DNA of 64,000 bases from Chloroflexota bacterium (GCA_014584575.1 JACTMP010000070.1:62001-126000), one strand, 5' to 3'; positions 18,660-26,850 are shown, counted from the stretch's first letter. Numbers and translations: made by a program. Notes: generated by a model not told the origin, from the letters alone.

Positions 18660-19060
18660 AGCTGCCTCTGGCTCAAATTTTCCAGAATAACCACTGTTTT
18701 GTGGCGCTGTTCCCAGGGCACAAACAGGTGGTCGTGGTAAAAAGCGGAAATTGCATTGACCGGGATGCCCGCCTGGGCCAGTTGCCCGGCGATGGCGGCC
18801 AAAAAGCCTACGGCCGTGAGCGCCGAATGTACCGTCAGTGTAATGCAGGCCCAACGGCCGTCAAACGCCAGCCCAGATTCGTGGGCCTGCTCTTCGGTAG
18901 CAATGATGGTTATACCTTCCGTTTCCCGGAATGTGCCCAGTGGGGTAAACGGTAGCCGATCATACATCGTCTGGCTGACAGCGGCGAAGATGTACGGCCG
19001 TGTCGCCAAAACAGGCTGCATGGTAGCTAATAAGGTTTCCAGGTTCGTTTCGCCGTTCAT
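18656..19060 (-). CDS. ACT-domain protein
   Basis: 134 residues with two ACT-like halves. The second (about 75-130) has SALTAVGFLAAIAGQLAQAGIPVNAISAFYHDHLFVP, the ligand-binding loop and helix of ACT regulators that bind amino acids. It lies in a three-gene overlapping unit (19518 to 18081, each start overlapping the preceding stop by 4 bp) with DUF1643 and DUF1638 genes. Likely a small-molecule sensor; ligand unknown. Confidence 0.75.
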   Translation of the reverse strand: MNGETNLETLLATMQPVLATRPYIFAAVSQTMYDRLPFTPLGTFRETEGITIIATEEQAHESGLAFDGRWACITLTVHSALTAVGFLAAIAGQLAQAGIPVNAISAFYHDHLFVPWEQRHKTVVILENLSQRQL

Positions 19061-19518
19061 AAGGGGAGGGGTTGCAGGTCGGCGCGTTTGTAGAGGGGGT
19101 GTCCGGGACGGCCGTGTTTGAGCCTGACCAGACAGTGGGGCGCTTTCAAAAACGCCAGCACCTGTTCATCTCTGTTCTGGTACCCTCCCATCTGCCCCCA
19201 GGCGCATACCACCAAAGCTGCTTCCGCCTGTAGTTCTTTCAGCCAGTCATCGTTTTCCGGGCCAACGGGATCGGCCGTCCGGTAAAGGGTCGCCGGATCG
19301 GTGGCGCGGTAGGCGAACAGGTTTCCTATTAGCAAACCACCATATCCCCACCGCCGGGCATAATTCATGCAGACGCGGGAGGTTGGGTCGTCAACCAGCC
19401 CGTCGGCTGTGGAGGGATTGAGGCAGATGAAGAGGAGGTACGGCCGTGACTCATCCCACATCCGCCGCAGTTCATAGCGATACTGCTGACAACTCGAAAC
19501 TATCGCTGAGGTCATCAT
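19057..19518 (-). CDS. DUF1643 family protein
   Basis: 153 residues. The family pattern is clear: a YRYELRRMWDESRPYLLFICLNPSTADGLVDDPTSRVC-type stretch (LNPSTAD core), NLFAYRATDP, and a late CAWGQMGG strand. DUF1643 proteins are small soluble proteins of unknown function, frequently found in phages and variable genomic regions. First gene of the overlapping trio with the ACT and DUF1638 genes and the last host gene before the prophage. Confidence 0.85.
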   Translation of the reverse strand: MMTSAIVSSCQQYRYELRRMWDESRPYLLFICLNPSTADGLVDDPTSRVCMNYARRWGYGGLLIGNLFAYRATDPATLYRTADPVGPENDDWLKELQAEAALVVCAWGQMGGYQNRDEQVLAFLKAPHCLVRLKHGRPGHPLYKRADLQPLPL

Positions 19519-19650
19519 TATTAGCCGATGGACTAAATCAGGTTATTTGCAAAGTGCGCGAGTGAGGATGCAGCGCCTAATAGCCCGTTTATTCTTCACT
19601 AGGAAAACAGTCCGGAAACTGGTTGAAGACTTAAAAGGCACTGAATAAAA

Positions 19651-19694
19651 AAGAGGCCGCCCCTCACCGTGGAAAGTTTTGGGCGGCCTTCTTT
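19651..19694. terminator. Intrinsic terminator hairpin
   Basis: AGGCCGCCC (19654-19662) pairs with GGGCGGCCT (19681-19689); A-rich sequence precedes and TTCTTT follows. It lies in the host flank between the DUF1643 gene and the tRNA remnant, and could stop transcription from the interrupted tRNA locus. Confidence 0.65.
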
Positions 19695-19799
19695 GATTGT
19701 TTTGCACTAAAACCATTGCATGTTAACAGATGACGCAGTTTATGCGGTTCACGGGGCCTTGAACCCGTTTGGTGCCAGTACAACCGCTATTGCTCAAGG

Positions 19800-19843
19800 T
19801 GGGCGGTACAAGACTTGAACTTGTGACCTCTACGATGTCAAAG
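19800..19843 (-). tRNA. 3' half of tRNA-Val(GAC): prophage attachment site remnant
   Basis: Read on the minus strand this gives an anticodon loop TTGACAT (anticodon GAC), a CGTAG half-stem, variable loop AGGTC, a perfect T arm (ACAAG, loop TTCAAGT, CTTGT), then ACCGCCC, discriminator A and CC. The matching 5' half is missing: upstream bases cannot pair with CGTAG, and no GGGCGGT acceptor strand occurs at the right distance. The break at the anticodon loop, next to an integrase, is the classical product of phage integration into a tRNA gene. Chromosome is to the left and the prophage to the right, so the restored tRNA should be at the far prophage end. Confidence 0.75.
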
Positions 19844-19905
19844 CCTAGCCTTGAACCCCACCTATCCGCAAATCTGCGCTCGTTTGTTTAGTATATCAAC
19901 CTTGT

Positions 19906-20988
19906 CTATTCCCCTCCTGGCCCGACCCAAAGGTCGGTCTGCAAACCGGTAGCTACCACCGCCTGGTTAATCTCATCATCGTCTATGTTGGCATAATGCC
20001 ACGTGGAACGGATGGTGCTGTGGTCAATCAGGATGGACGCCATTTCCATCCCCACCTGCTGCCGGCTGCGCTTCACTTTGGCGTGGCGTAAGGACTGCGC
20101 CCGAAACGGCCGTACCCCGGCCTGAATGCAGCGCCGCTCCAACATCTGGCTGACGCCATTGGTGCGCATCTGCTCCGCCTCCGCTTCCCGGCCGCCGCGC
20201 CACCCCACCACCGCAAACTCCCGCGCCGGCGCCGGCCGCACCTGCTGCCAGAGCCGCCACAATTCGGCCGTGTAAGCCGTAAAGTACCGTTCCCGGTCGT
20301 TGGTCTTACCCACCACCGTCACCTGGTAAACAGGCTGCCGCTGCCGTGTGGCCTCATCCATCGCCACCGACCCCAGCCGGGATAACTCGCCCACCCGCGC
20401 CCCGGTCTCATACAAAAATGCCAGGATGAGCAAATCCCGCAGCGCCCGCACCATCTCCTCATGCCACTCCGTCTCCGCCGCTTGTAGGGTACGGAATAGG
20501 TCGCGGTACACCAGGTCAGATGCCCGCAGCAGCCCCGCCAGATGCGCCATCACCTGGCGCACATCCTCCTCTGGCACCGCCGTCACCCGCCGCCGTCGCT
20601 GCGGCCGGTAGCGCACCGGCCGGATACCTCTGGCAATGTTCAATGGGTGATGACCCTTTTTCTTGCACCACTTAAAGAACTGGCGAGCATCGGCCGTGTG
20701 CGTGCGCAGCGTCTCCGGCGCATGGGTGCGCCACAGATCGTCCAGATATTCCCGCAGCCACTCCGGCGACAAAGCCGCCAGTGGCGCATTCTCCGCCGCC
20801 ACGCCAATGGGGTGCAGACTGTAATACAGTCGGGCCACCGTATAGACCGACAGCCCCCGCGCCTGTTGCTTTTCCAGAAACCGTTGCAACACCGCGAAGT
20901 AGCTGTCCTCCGCATAATCCGCAGCCAAAAACACCGCCACCTTCTGCCCCGCCCGTGTGGGGCGTTTGGGCCTCAAAACACCTGACAA
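19906..20988 (-). CDS. Tyrosine recombinase (prophage integrase 1)
   Basis: 360 residues if translation starts at TTG (20988), 6 bp after AAGGAGG; an upstream ATG at 21048 lacks a ribosome site. A SAM-like N-terminal core-binding domain (about 20-130) precedes the catalytic domain: Arg I in ETGARVGEL, Lys in VVGKTNDRE, Arg II in QSLRHAKVK, H/W box IDHSTIRSTW and Tyr in WHYANI. The His normally two residues before Arg II is Gln. It lies 63 bp from the tRNA-Val remnant, as expected for the enzyme that used this site. Confidence 0.85.
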   Translation of the reverse strand: MSGVLRPKRPTRAGQKVAVFLAADYAEDSYFAVLQRFLEKQQARGLSVYTVARLYYSLHPIGVAAENAPLAALSPEWLREYLDDLWRTHAPETLRTHTADARQFFKWCKKKGHHPLNIARGIRPVRYRPQRRRRVTAVPEEDVRQVMAHLAGLLRASDLVYRDLFRTLQAAETEWHEEMVRALRDLLILAFLYETGARVGELSRLGSVAMDEATRQRQPVYQVTVVGKTNDRERYFTAYTAELWRLWQQVRPAPAREFAVVGWRGGREAEAEQMRTNGVSQMLERRCIQAGVRPFRAQSLRHAKVKRSRQQVGMEMASILIDHSTIRSTWHYANIDDDEINQAVVATGLQTDLWVGPGGE

Positions 20989-21085
20989 TGTACACCTCCT
21001 TATTTTCGTAACACGGCCGTAAGAACCGCAAACGGCCGATTTTATCAACCAGCTTTATCAACCCGCAACCAGATGGAGAAATCGC

Positions 21086-21997
21086 ATGATTGATGACCAA
21101 CCCACCGGCGATCCCGCCCCCGACGAACGATTCAAATTTAGCCTGCCGTTCCATCCAGCTTTCCGCTGGACGATGCCCGTGCCCCTGGCCCTGCTGCACC
21201 ATTACCGGCCGTTGGGTCTGCGCCACCAGCACCTGGTTTTTGTGCTGGAGATTTTCTCCACCTACCTGAATGGGGATGAAGCCTCCCAATCGCAGATCGC
21301 CGACTGGATGCAGACAGATCCCCGCGTACTGCGCCAGTACATCTCACACCTGGAAGAGATAGACCTGCTTACTCTCAGCAAGCGATATGACGAACGCGGG
21401 CAGGCCGAAAACGACTATGACTTCACCCCCCTGCTCGACGCTGCCCTGCGCCTCTACGAGCAAGAAGAGCAGGCCCGCCGCGCCCGTGCGGCCGAAATCG
21501 CCAACCTCTTGCAGGAAATCGGCGCCGCCATCGCCAACGGCTACGAGATCGGCGAATCGCTCAAACGGCGGCTGCTGGCCCTGTACCACGAATCCCGCGC
21601 CGCCGCCCCCACCCCGGCCTATGAAGACGAGGAAGAGGGTGATGGCGATACACACGGCAACGGCAACGGCAACGGCCGCCCGTCCCTCGTCACCCGCCTG
21701 TGCAACCTGGGCATGGACCGCCGCAGCGCCTCCTACCTGGTGCATAAGGCGCGGCAGACCTTTGGCGACGATATGGAACCTGTCGTCGCCGGCTGGCTGG
21801 CCGAAATAAAGGCCAAAGAGAAGCAGATCCGCAATCCGGCCGGTTTCCTGCGCAGCAAGCTGGAGGCGGGCGTCTACCCGCCGCAGCTATTGGGCCAGTC
21901 CACTGCCTGCACAGGCTGCGGCCGCATCCTGGATGAAGGCGAAACGATTATCAACGGCCGGTGCCTGGATTGCACCGACCTGCCCATTAAACGTTAG
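21086..21997 (+). CDS. Replication-initiator/DnaD-like HTH protein with C-terminal zinc ribbon
   Basis: 303 residues. Residues 35-100 form a winged-helix-like unit (SQSQIADWMQTDPRVLRQYISHLEEIDLL), a charged linker follows, residues about 185-250 resemble a DnaD-like helical module (RKARQ...GDDMEPVVAGWLAEI), and the end has a zinc ribbon CTGC...CLDC. First gene of the rightward early operon, divergent from the integrase, with GGAG 9 bp before ATG. Probably binds phage DNA to start replication or load a host helicase. No helicase or primase gene accompanies it. Assignment rests on fold-like patterns only. Confidence 0.5.
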   Translation: MIDDQPTGDPAPDERFKFSLPFHPAFRWTMPVPLALLHHYRPLGLRHQHLVFVLEIFSTYLNGDEASQSQIADWMQTDPRVLRQYISHLEEIDLLTLSKRYDERGQAENDYDFTPLLDAALRLYEQEEQARRARAAEIANLLQEIGAAIANGYEIGESLKRRLLALYHESRAAAPTPAYEDEEEGDGDTHGNGNGNGRPSLVTRLCNLGMDRRSASYLVHKARQTFGDDMEPVVAGWLAEIKAKEKQIRNPAGFLRSKLEAGVYPPQLLGQSTACTGCGRILDEGETIINGRCLDCTDLPIKR

Positions 21998-22004
21998 AGG
22001 CATC

Positions 22005-22319
22005 ATGGAAAGCATCAGCCACGTTATTGTCATTTTTGAAAGCGGCCGTGTCCGCCACTGGCAAGATACGGTCACGGCCGCGGCCGACATTTATAGCGTC
22101 AACCGCCACGCCCTGGGCAACGCCGTCACCGCCTTGCAGTATGAGGCGCTGGCCGGCGACCTGCCCGAACAGCAACGGCCGAGCCATCGAATGCTCGTCC
22201 GCGCCCTTTGCGCCGCCACTGGCGCTGAGACGTCTGTCGCCGAAGAATGGTTGGAACTATTGTGTGATGCGGTACGCGGTGCAACCGAGCCTGAAGACGG
22301 CCGGGTGGCGCCGGTCTAG
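22005..22319 (+). CDS. Small hypothetical early protein
   Basis: 104 residues, beginning MESISHVIVIFESG, 7 bp after the initiator-like gene. A short beta hairpin is followed by helices with a Tyr/His-rich middle. I do not recognise a family. Its position in the tightly spaced early operon and a good Shine-Dalgarno (TTAGAGG) support it as real. Confidence 0.6.
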   Translation: MESISHVIVIFESGRVRHWQDTVTAAADIYSVNRHALGNAVTALQYEALAGDLPEQQRPSHRMLVRALCAATGAETSVAEEWLELLCDAVRGATEPEDGRVAPV

Positions 22320-22327
22320 GAGAAGCT

Positions 22328-23125
22328 ATGGGATTCTTGCCTGGTACAGAACCAACCAACCAGACGGCCGAATTGGTGACAGACAGCGGTCACCAGGTGG
22401 CCGCCGGTGACACCAAATGGGCCTGGGCCACCGTGCATGACCTGGAAGCTGGCCTCTACGCCTGGCTGCGGCAATACGACAAAGGCGGCTGGCTGCTCAT
22501 CCTGGAAAAGCTGCACGAGCTACGCCAACGCTCAGCCAATTGGCCCCGGCTCACAGCCGCGCTCACGGCCGCCCTGCCCCAACCGCACCGGCCGCGTGAC
22601 GTGTACCAGGCCATCGCCAATGTGCTGGACCAACAGCGGCAAAAGAGCACCCGCGAACGGCCGGACCCGGCCGCCGAATACCGGCTGTACGACCAGCTTG
22701 TTTCCCTGCCGACGGCCGGGCACCTGGCCGACATCACAGAGACCCTGGCCCGGCTCGCCGCTGTGATGCACAAAGCGGCCCATCAGGAGGCCAATGTCCG
22801 TGCCCGGCCGCGCTGCAACGGCCGCCAACATTGGCGCAGCGACCGCTACCTCTATGCCATCCACACGGCCGGGCAGGAATGTCCCCTACACGGCCGTCAC
22901 GCGGACCCCTCGCAGCGCCTGCGCGCCTACGTGGGCGGCAACCAGGTTGACCAGGAGGCCGTGCTGTCGGCCATGCAAAACTGGGAATCCTGGCAAGAGA
23001 GTGTGCGAATTCTGGATGCAGCCCAGGCTAACCTGGCTGCCCTGGAACGAGATATTAGTGATTTACATCGCCGGTGGTGTGGCTCTGCCAGCCCGCCCGC
23101 GGCAAAGGAGAAGTCTATGGATTGA
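22328..23125 (+). CDS. Hypothetical early protein, 265 aa
   Basis: Mostly helical by composition, with Trp-rich N-terminal segments (KWAWATVHDLEAGLYAWLRQ) and a Cys/His cluster (RCNGRQHW, ECPLHGRH) around residues 160-195 that could bind a metal. The C-terminal 50 residues look like a coiled coil (VRILDAAQANLAALERDISDLHRRW). It starts 8 bp after the preceding stop with AGGAG. No family recognised. Confidence 0.6.
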   Translation: MGFLPGTEPTNQTAELVTDSGHQVAAGDTKWAWATVHDLEAGLYAWLRQYDKGGWLLILEKLHELRQRSANWPRLTAALTAALPQPHRPRDVYQAIANVLDQQRQKSTRERPDPAAEYRLYDQLVSLPTAGHLADITETLARLAAVMHKAAHQEANVRARPRCNGRQHWRSDRYLYAIHTAGQECPLHGRHADPSQRLRAYVGGNQVDQEAVLSAMQNWESWQESVRILDAAQANLAALERDISDLHRRWCGSASPPAAKEKSMD

Positions 23126-23228
23126 CACAAAAACCGGCCTGGTCGTTCACGGGGGTGGCGACCAGGTCGGAGACGGCCATTCCGGCCAATAGAGTAGACC
23201 CCCATTGTAACACAAACAAAGGTGCGAT

Positions 23229-23999
23229 ATGAGCGCAATCACAAATACGCTAGACGGCCGTTGGTTAGCCGATAGCTTGACATCAGACGATCTGGTAGAC
23301 CAGGCATTCCTGGCCCTTTCTCGGTGCCCCCATTGTGGCCGTGTCCCCAACCGGCCCAATCGCCCCAATTCGGCCGTCTGTGACGCCTGCCTCACCCGCT
23401 GCCGGCATTGCACCATCTACATCTTCCCCTCAGCGATTGAGGCGGCAGCAGCGGCCGTGCCCTGGGCGCCCAATGTCAACCTGGCCGTCGGCGATCTCTG
23501 CATCGGTTGCGCCGTCGGCGATAGCATCCCGCCCACACTCGCCCCCCCCCATTATGTTTACAACCAACTGGCGGCCGGTCAGAACACGGCCGTCACAATG
23601 TCCACGCCGGTTACCCGGCCGGACGAAGGAGAACAACCAACGATGGCAATTCAAGACGCCACCAAAAACGAACTGTATCAGGCATTTGAAATTGGCGTGA
23701 AGCCGCCCGTTGTGGGCAAAGCCAAATACGCGCCGCTGGCCACCCGTGTGCTGTCTGTGCCCATCGGCAAGGATGGCTTCAGCGATTGGGTCCGGGTCAC
23801 GTTTGCCGACGCGCCTTCTGCCAAGCGGGCGCGCTCCTATCTGGGCACCTTGCGGTCGCAGTGGCGCACAGAGGGCCATGACGCCGAATTTCAGACCGTG
23901 CCCAACGGCGAAGCCTGCTATCTGTACATCCGGCGCAAAGTGGCCGTAGACACGGCCGCAACTGTGGCCGCAGCAGAACCACGTGAGGGGGCAGCGTGA
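23229..23999 (+). CDS. Zinc-ribbon protein, possibly two fused or nested genes
   Basis: 256 residues. The N-terminal part has Cys pairs CPHC, CDAC, CRHC and CIGC consistent with one or two zinc ribbons. At 23643 an internal ATG (MAIQDATKN) is preceded by AAGGAG at 11 bp and begins a compact 118-residue domain (TRVLSVPIGKDGFSDWVRVTF and a YLYIRRKV strand). The ORF may therefore encode a full-length protein and a shorter product, or be an in-frame fusion of two genes. It may bind nucleic acid; function unknown. Confidence 0.6.
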   Translation: MSAITNTLDGRWLADSLTSDDLVDQAFLALSRCPHCGRVPNRPNRPNSAVCDACLTRCRHCTIYIFPSAIEAAAAAVPWAPNVNLAVGDLCIGCAVGDSIPPTLAPPHYVYNQLAAGQNTAVTMSTPVTRPDEGEQPTMAIQDATKNELYQAFEIGVKPPVVGKAKYAPLATRVLSVPIGKDGFSDWVRVTFADAPSAKRARSYLGTLRSQWRTEGHDAEFQTVPNGEACYLYIRRKVAVDTAATVAAAEPREGAA

Positions 24000-24130
24000 A
24001 CCAGCAAAGCCGTGCCGTTCTGAGCTGCCTGGGTCTGGCGCTTGCGATCATCGTGGGCACGGCCGTGTGTTGGGGCATGACGTGTGCGCCCCTGTGGTTT
24101 TTTTACGGGGTCAACTGCATGACCCATTAG
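23996..24130 (+). CDS. 44-residue single-pass membrane protein
   Basis: GTG start overlapping the preceding TGA (GTGA), with GAGGGG upstream. The sequence has a short basic N-terminus, one hydrophobic helix (LGLALAIIVGTAVCWGM) and a Cys/Trp/Phe-rich tail. Operon overlap supports expression. Function unknown; it is the first of a run of small membrane proteins. Confidence 0.55.
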   Translation: MNQQSRAVLSCLGLALAIIVGTAVCWGMTCAPLWFFYGVNCMTH

Positions 24131-24185
24131 CCAGTGATTGGGCACAGCCCGGCCGGGCTGTGCAGGTCAGCGGAGGATGCATGAC

Positions 24186-25253
24186 ATGAAACATTTCACG
24201 AAAGAAGATGTACTGAAACTGAAAGAACAGGAACAAGGGCGCGGTGGTGGTTGTCTGGCAGAGATGGTTGGCAATATAGCCGCCTTTGGCCTGGTTGTCG
24301 CCATCGTCGTGGCTGCGTTGAGTTTTGCCAGCATTGGGCAGCCCGGTGCGGCCGTGCCCACCACGGCCACCATCATCTACGGCCCGACCGAGCTTGTCCT
24401 GGAGAGTACGCCGACGCTGGCCCCCACTGCTACGCCGCCGACGGCTGCGCCCGTGTTAACAGGCGCAGCCGTCGTTCACACGGCCGTGTCTGCGGCCCCG
24501 TCGTGGACGCCGCCAGCAACCTATACACCGCTGCCCACCTACACGCCAGCCGCCACGCACACGGCCGCTCCCACCTACACCCCTCCCCCGACCTGGACAC
24601 CCATGTCCACGTGGACGGCCGTGCCCACGTGGACACCTGTCCCTCCCTACCAGGTAGCCGACTACGCTGCTGAATGGCGGGCATCTCGTGCGGCCGCTGA
24701 TCGCCTCACCTGGCTGGCGTTGGCCGTTGTTGGCCTGGCCGCTACCGGTTTCGCGCTGGCCGCGGTTGGCCGCCCAACCGACCTGCGGCGGCTCTATCGG
24801 CTGCTGGAAATGCATTTGCTGGCCACGCTCCTCCCCCCTGCCCCGGTTGCACCGGTGCGCGCCCTGCCTGCACCGGTGCGCACCACCCCCCTAAACGAGT
24901 ATCTCGCCCGGCGCAGCGGCCAAAATGCACCGGTGCAAAACACCGGTGTAACCGGTGTAACCGGTGCTGCACCGGTGCAAAACACCGGTGCAACGCCTGC
25001 GCCAGGGGTCATCACCGTGAGCGTGAAGCCGGCCGAACCGGCCGTTGATGTGGCCGTTATGCAGGCCATCTGCGCGGTCTGGAATGAGATTCTGGAGCGT
25101 GGCGAACGGCCGTCTATGAACCAGGCGTGCTTTGAGTATTACGGCAGCAAAAACTCTGATCGCCTGGCAATCGTTAATCGTGCCATCAAATGGGGCAGGG
25201 GAGAGGGAATCGTCCCGCCGCTGCCGACAAGCAAAACGAGGAAACCAACATGA
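24186..25253 (+). CDS. Two-TM protein with Thr/Pro extracellular stalk and cytoplasmic HTH-like tail
   Basis: 355 residues; start at MKHFTKEDV, 9 bp after GGAGG. TM1 (about 27-48, IAAFGLVVAIVVAALSF), a 100-residue stalk of Tyr/Trp-Thr-Pro repeats (TYTP, TWTP), TM2 (about 163-183), then a cytoplasmic region. That region contains a linker with repeated APVQNTG units and a C-terminal helical domain (AVMQAICAVWNEILERGERPSMNQACFEYYG) that looks like an HTH. The linker DNA holds eight ACCGGT sites (24851-24993). Role unknown; it may tether DNA or sense something outside the cell. Confidence 0.65.
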   Translation: MKHFTKEDVLKLKEQEQGRGGGCLAEMVGNIAAFGLVVAIVVAALSFASIGQPGAAVPTTATIIYGPTELVLESTPTLAPTATPPTAAPVLTGAAVVHTAVSAAPSWTPPATYTPLPTYTPAATHTAAPTYTPPPTWTPMSTWTAVPTWTPVPPYQVADYAAEWRASRAAADRLTWLALAVVGLAATGFALAAVGRPTDLRRLYRLLEMHLLATLLPPAPVAPVRALPAPVRTTPLNEYLARRSGQNAPVQNTGVTGVTGAAPVQNTGATPAPGVITVSVKPAEPAVDVAVMQAICAVWNEILERGERPSMNQACFEYYGSKNSDRLAIVNRAIKWGRGEGIVPPLPTSKTRKPT

Positions 25254-25570
25254 AACAATCTAGCATTTCTTTTTCCACCCTGATCTTCGGCCTGGTTGTG
25301 GGCGCCGTGTTGATGGCTATGGTCATCCCCCGCGATATCACGTTGGACACGCGCCTCTTCTCGCCAGAAACGCGCGCCGAGGTGCGCGGCGACGGCGGTA
25401 TGGCCATTGCCATTAACGGCCGTAACAACCAGGTAACGGCCGCCATTCAGCCACCTGAACCCACGCCGCGCTTTTCTAATGCGCAAACGGCCGCCGTGGG
25501 CCTCTTCATCCTCATCTCTGGTGGATTCGTGGCCGTGTCGCTGCTGATTATCAGCAGAGGAGGTGGTTAA
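25250..25570 (+). CDS. Small two-TM membrane protein
   Basis: 106 residues, ATG overlapping the previous stop (ATGA). TM1 at 11-28 (IFGLVVGAVLMAMVIP) and TM2 near the C-terminus (about 83-102, VGLFILISGGFVAVSLLII) enclose a 50-residue polar loop with INGRNNQVTAAIQ. No family recognised. Part of the early membrane-protein cluster and directly followed by the membrane-HTH gene. Confidence 0.6.
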   Translation: MKQSSISFSTLIFGLVVGAVLMAMVIPRDITLDTRLFSPETRAEVRGDGGMAIAINGRNNQVTAAIQPPEPTPRFSNAQTAAVGLFILISGGFVAVSLLIISRGGG

Positions 25571-26365
25571 GTGTCCAGACTAAAACAAATCGAGATTTTC
25601 TTCGATGCCCTCTTCGAGACTGGCGGCAACATTGCCCTGGCGTTCATTCGCCGTCTGGCTCCGTTCAGCGTCCCGGCCGCGCCCGCCTTCTTTTTTGGAC
25701 ACGCCGTTTACACGGCCGTGTTAGCCATGTCCGGTCTCACGGCCGTTGCCATAGCCGTTGGCCTGGTGGCGGCCGCGGGCCTGGAATCTGTGGGCATCCT
25801 CTCGGCACACATCGCCGTCCGCCTGCAAAGCAGTGGCGAGCGGGGCAAGGCGCTCGTCGCCGGCGGCATAGCCGTTTTCTACCTGGTTGTGGGAATCGCC
25901 GGTATCTGGCTCCTGGAATCCACCAGCCGGGATGCCAAAATCACCGGCACCGTCATGTTCCTGATTGCGGGGGCAGTGTACCTGCTCCTCGGCCTGGTGG
26001 ATGACGACGGCGCACGCCAGTCGCAGGCGCACCGGGCTGAGCAGGCGCGGCAAGAGCAGGAACGAGAGCAAGCTGCGTGGGAGCGTGAACAGGCCGAAAA
26101 AGACCGGGAATTGGCGCGCCAACTCAAGGCGCAGGCAGCCACGGCGCGGCGGCCAGAAGGCGGCCAGAAGGCGGCCACAACACCGTCAGATTGGCGGTTA
26201 CTTGCCCATGCTGAAAAAGTGCGAATGCTCGACCTCACCACTGGTGAAATAGCCAGGAAATACGATGTCAGCGATTCAACTGCCCGGCGCTGGCTGCGAA
26301 ATGCCCGCCAACTAACCGCGCCAGTGACCGGCGAAAAGGCCGCGCAAAACGGCGCAGGGAGGTAG
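25571..26365 (+). CDS. Multi-TM protein fused to a charged helix and a C-terminal HTH
   Basis: 264 residues, GTG start after GGAGG. Four hydrophobic helices (about 36-155) are followed by a long, highly charged Glu/Arg/Gln helix (RAEQARQEQEREQAAWEREQ; about 155-205) and a C-terminal helix-turn-helix (DLTTGEIARKYDVSDSTARRWLRNARQ), which is a very typical DNA-binding HTH. The topology places the HTH in the cytoplasm, giving a membrane-anchored DNA-binding protein. Similar architectures occur in plasmid- and ICE-borne regulators. Function unknown here. Confidence 0.7.
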   Translation: MSRLKQIEIFFDALFETGGNIALAFIRRLAPFSVPAAPAFFFGHAVYTAVLAMSGLTAVAIAVGLVAAAGLESVGILSAHIAVRLQSSGERGKALVAGGIAVFYLVVGIAGIWLLESTSRDAKITGTVMFLIAGAVYLLLGLVDDDGARQSQAHRAEQARQEQEREQAAWEREQAEKDRELARQLKAQAATARRPEGGQKAATTPSDWRLLAHAEKVRMLDLTTGEIARKYDVSDSTARRWLRNARQLTAPVTGEKAAQNGAGR

Positions 26366-26368
26366 ACC

Positions 26369-26653
26369 GTGAGCGAGAAGAAACCATTTGACCGGGCCGC
26401 ACACTGCCGGCGCATCGCCGCCAGCGGCGGCCGGGCCACCAGCCAGAAGCATGGCTCATCCCATATGAGCCAGATTGGTTCAAAGGGTTGGCGGGCGTTC
26501 GCGGCCCGGTTTCGCTCACCGGCCGAAGCCCGGCACTATCTGGCCAGCATGGGCGCCCACGTCTACTGGAAAGCAAGCGGCTACCCCAACACGGGCAAGT
26601 TCCCCGATGCGCCACCACTGGCGCCCTGGGAAGAAGGGTACACAGAGTTTTAG
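26369..26653 (+). CDS. Basic small hypothetical protein
   Basis: 94 residues, GTG start 3 bp after the previous stop, with GGGAGG upstream. The N-terminal half is basic and Gly/Ser/His-rich (CRRIAASGGRATSQKHGSSH); the C-terminal half has aromatic residues (HVYWKASGYPNTGKFPDAPPLAPW). The pattern resembles small nucleic-acid-binding phage proteins, but no family is recognised. Confidence 0.55.
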   Translation: MSEKKPFDRAAHCRRIAASGGRATSQKHGSSHMSQIGSKGWRAFAARFRSPAEARHYLASMGAHVYWKASGYPNTGKFPDAPPLAPWEEGYTEF

Positions 26654-26668
26654 TTTTACTGTTTAGAC

Positions 26669-26695
26669 CTGGCAAGTTTTAGGAAAACCTGCCAG
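26669..26695. terminator. Hairpin within the early operon
   Basis: CTGGCAAGTTTT and AAAACCTGCCAG pair over 12 bp with one mismatch and an AGG loop, directly after the stop of the 94-aa gene. It probably attenuates early transcription or protects mRNA ends. Confidence 0.5.
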
Positions 26696-26709
26696 ACAAG
26701 GAGCAGACG

Positions 26710-26850
26710 ATGAACATCATTATGGATTTACGAGTAACAGATTGGCTGTTTGCCATGATTGAGCGATTGACCGGGTATGGGCTGGTTTGGGATGCCAACG
26801 GCGAAGCCGCTTCGGGTTCGGGCCGTGCCCACTGGGAGCGGGTGCGATGA
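26710..26850 (+). CDS. 46-residue hypothetical peptide
   Basis: Begins MNIIMDLRVTDWLFAMIERL, preceded by AAGGAG, and ends WERVR with its TGA overlapping the next ATG (ATGA). The first half is an amphipathic helix with several Met and Ile; the second half is Gly/Ala/Ser-rich. The operon overlap is the main support. Confidence 0.5.
   Translation: MNIIMDLRVTDWLFAMIERLTGYGLVWDANGEAASGSGRAHWERVR

Noticed and set aside
19742..19790. Second tRNA-like fold (GCGGTT...AACCGC with a TTCAAGG loop)
   Set aside because: The apparent T arm does not pair correctly with a 7-nt loop and there is no anticodon arm; it is better seen as a nested hairpin in the host flank.
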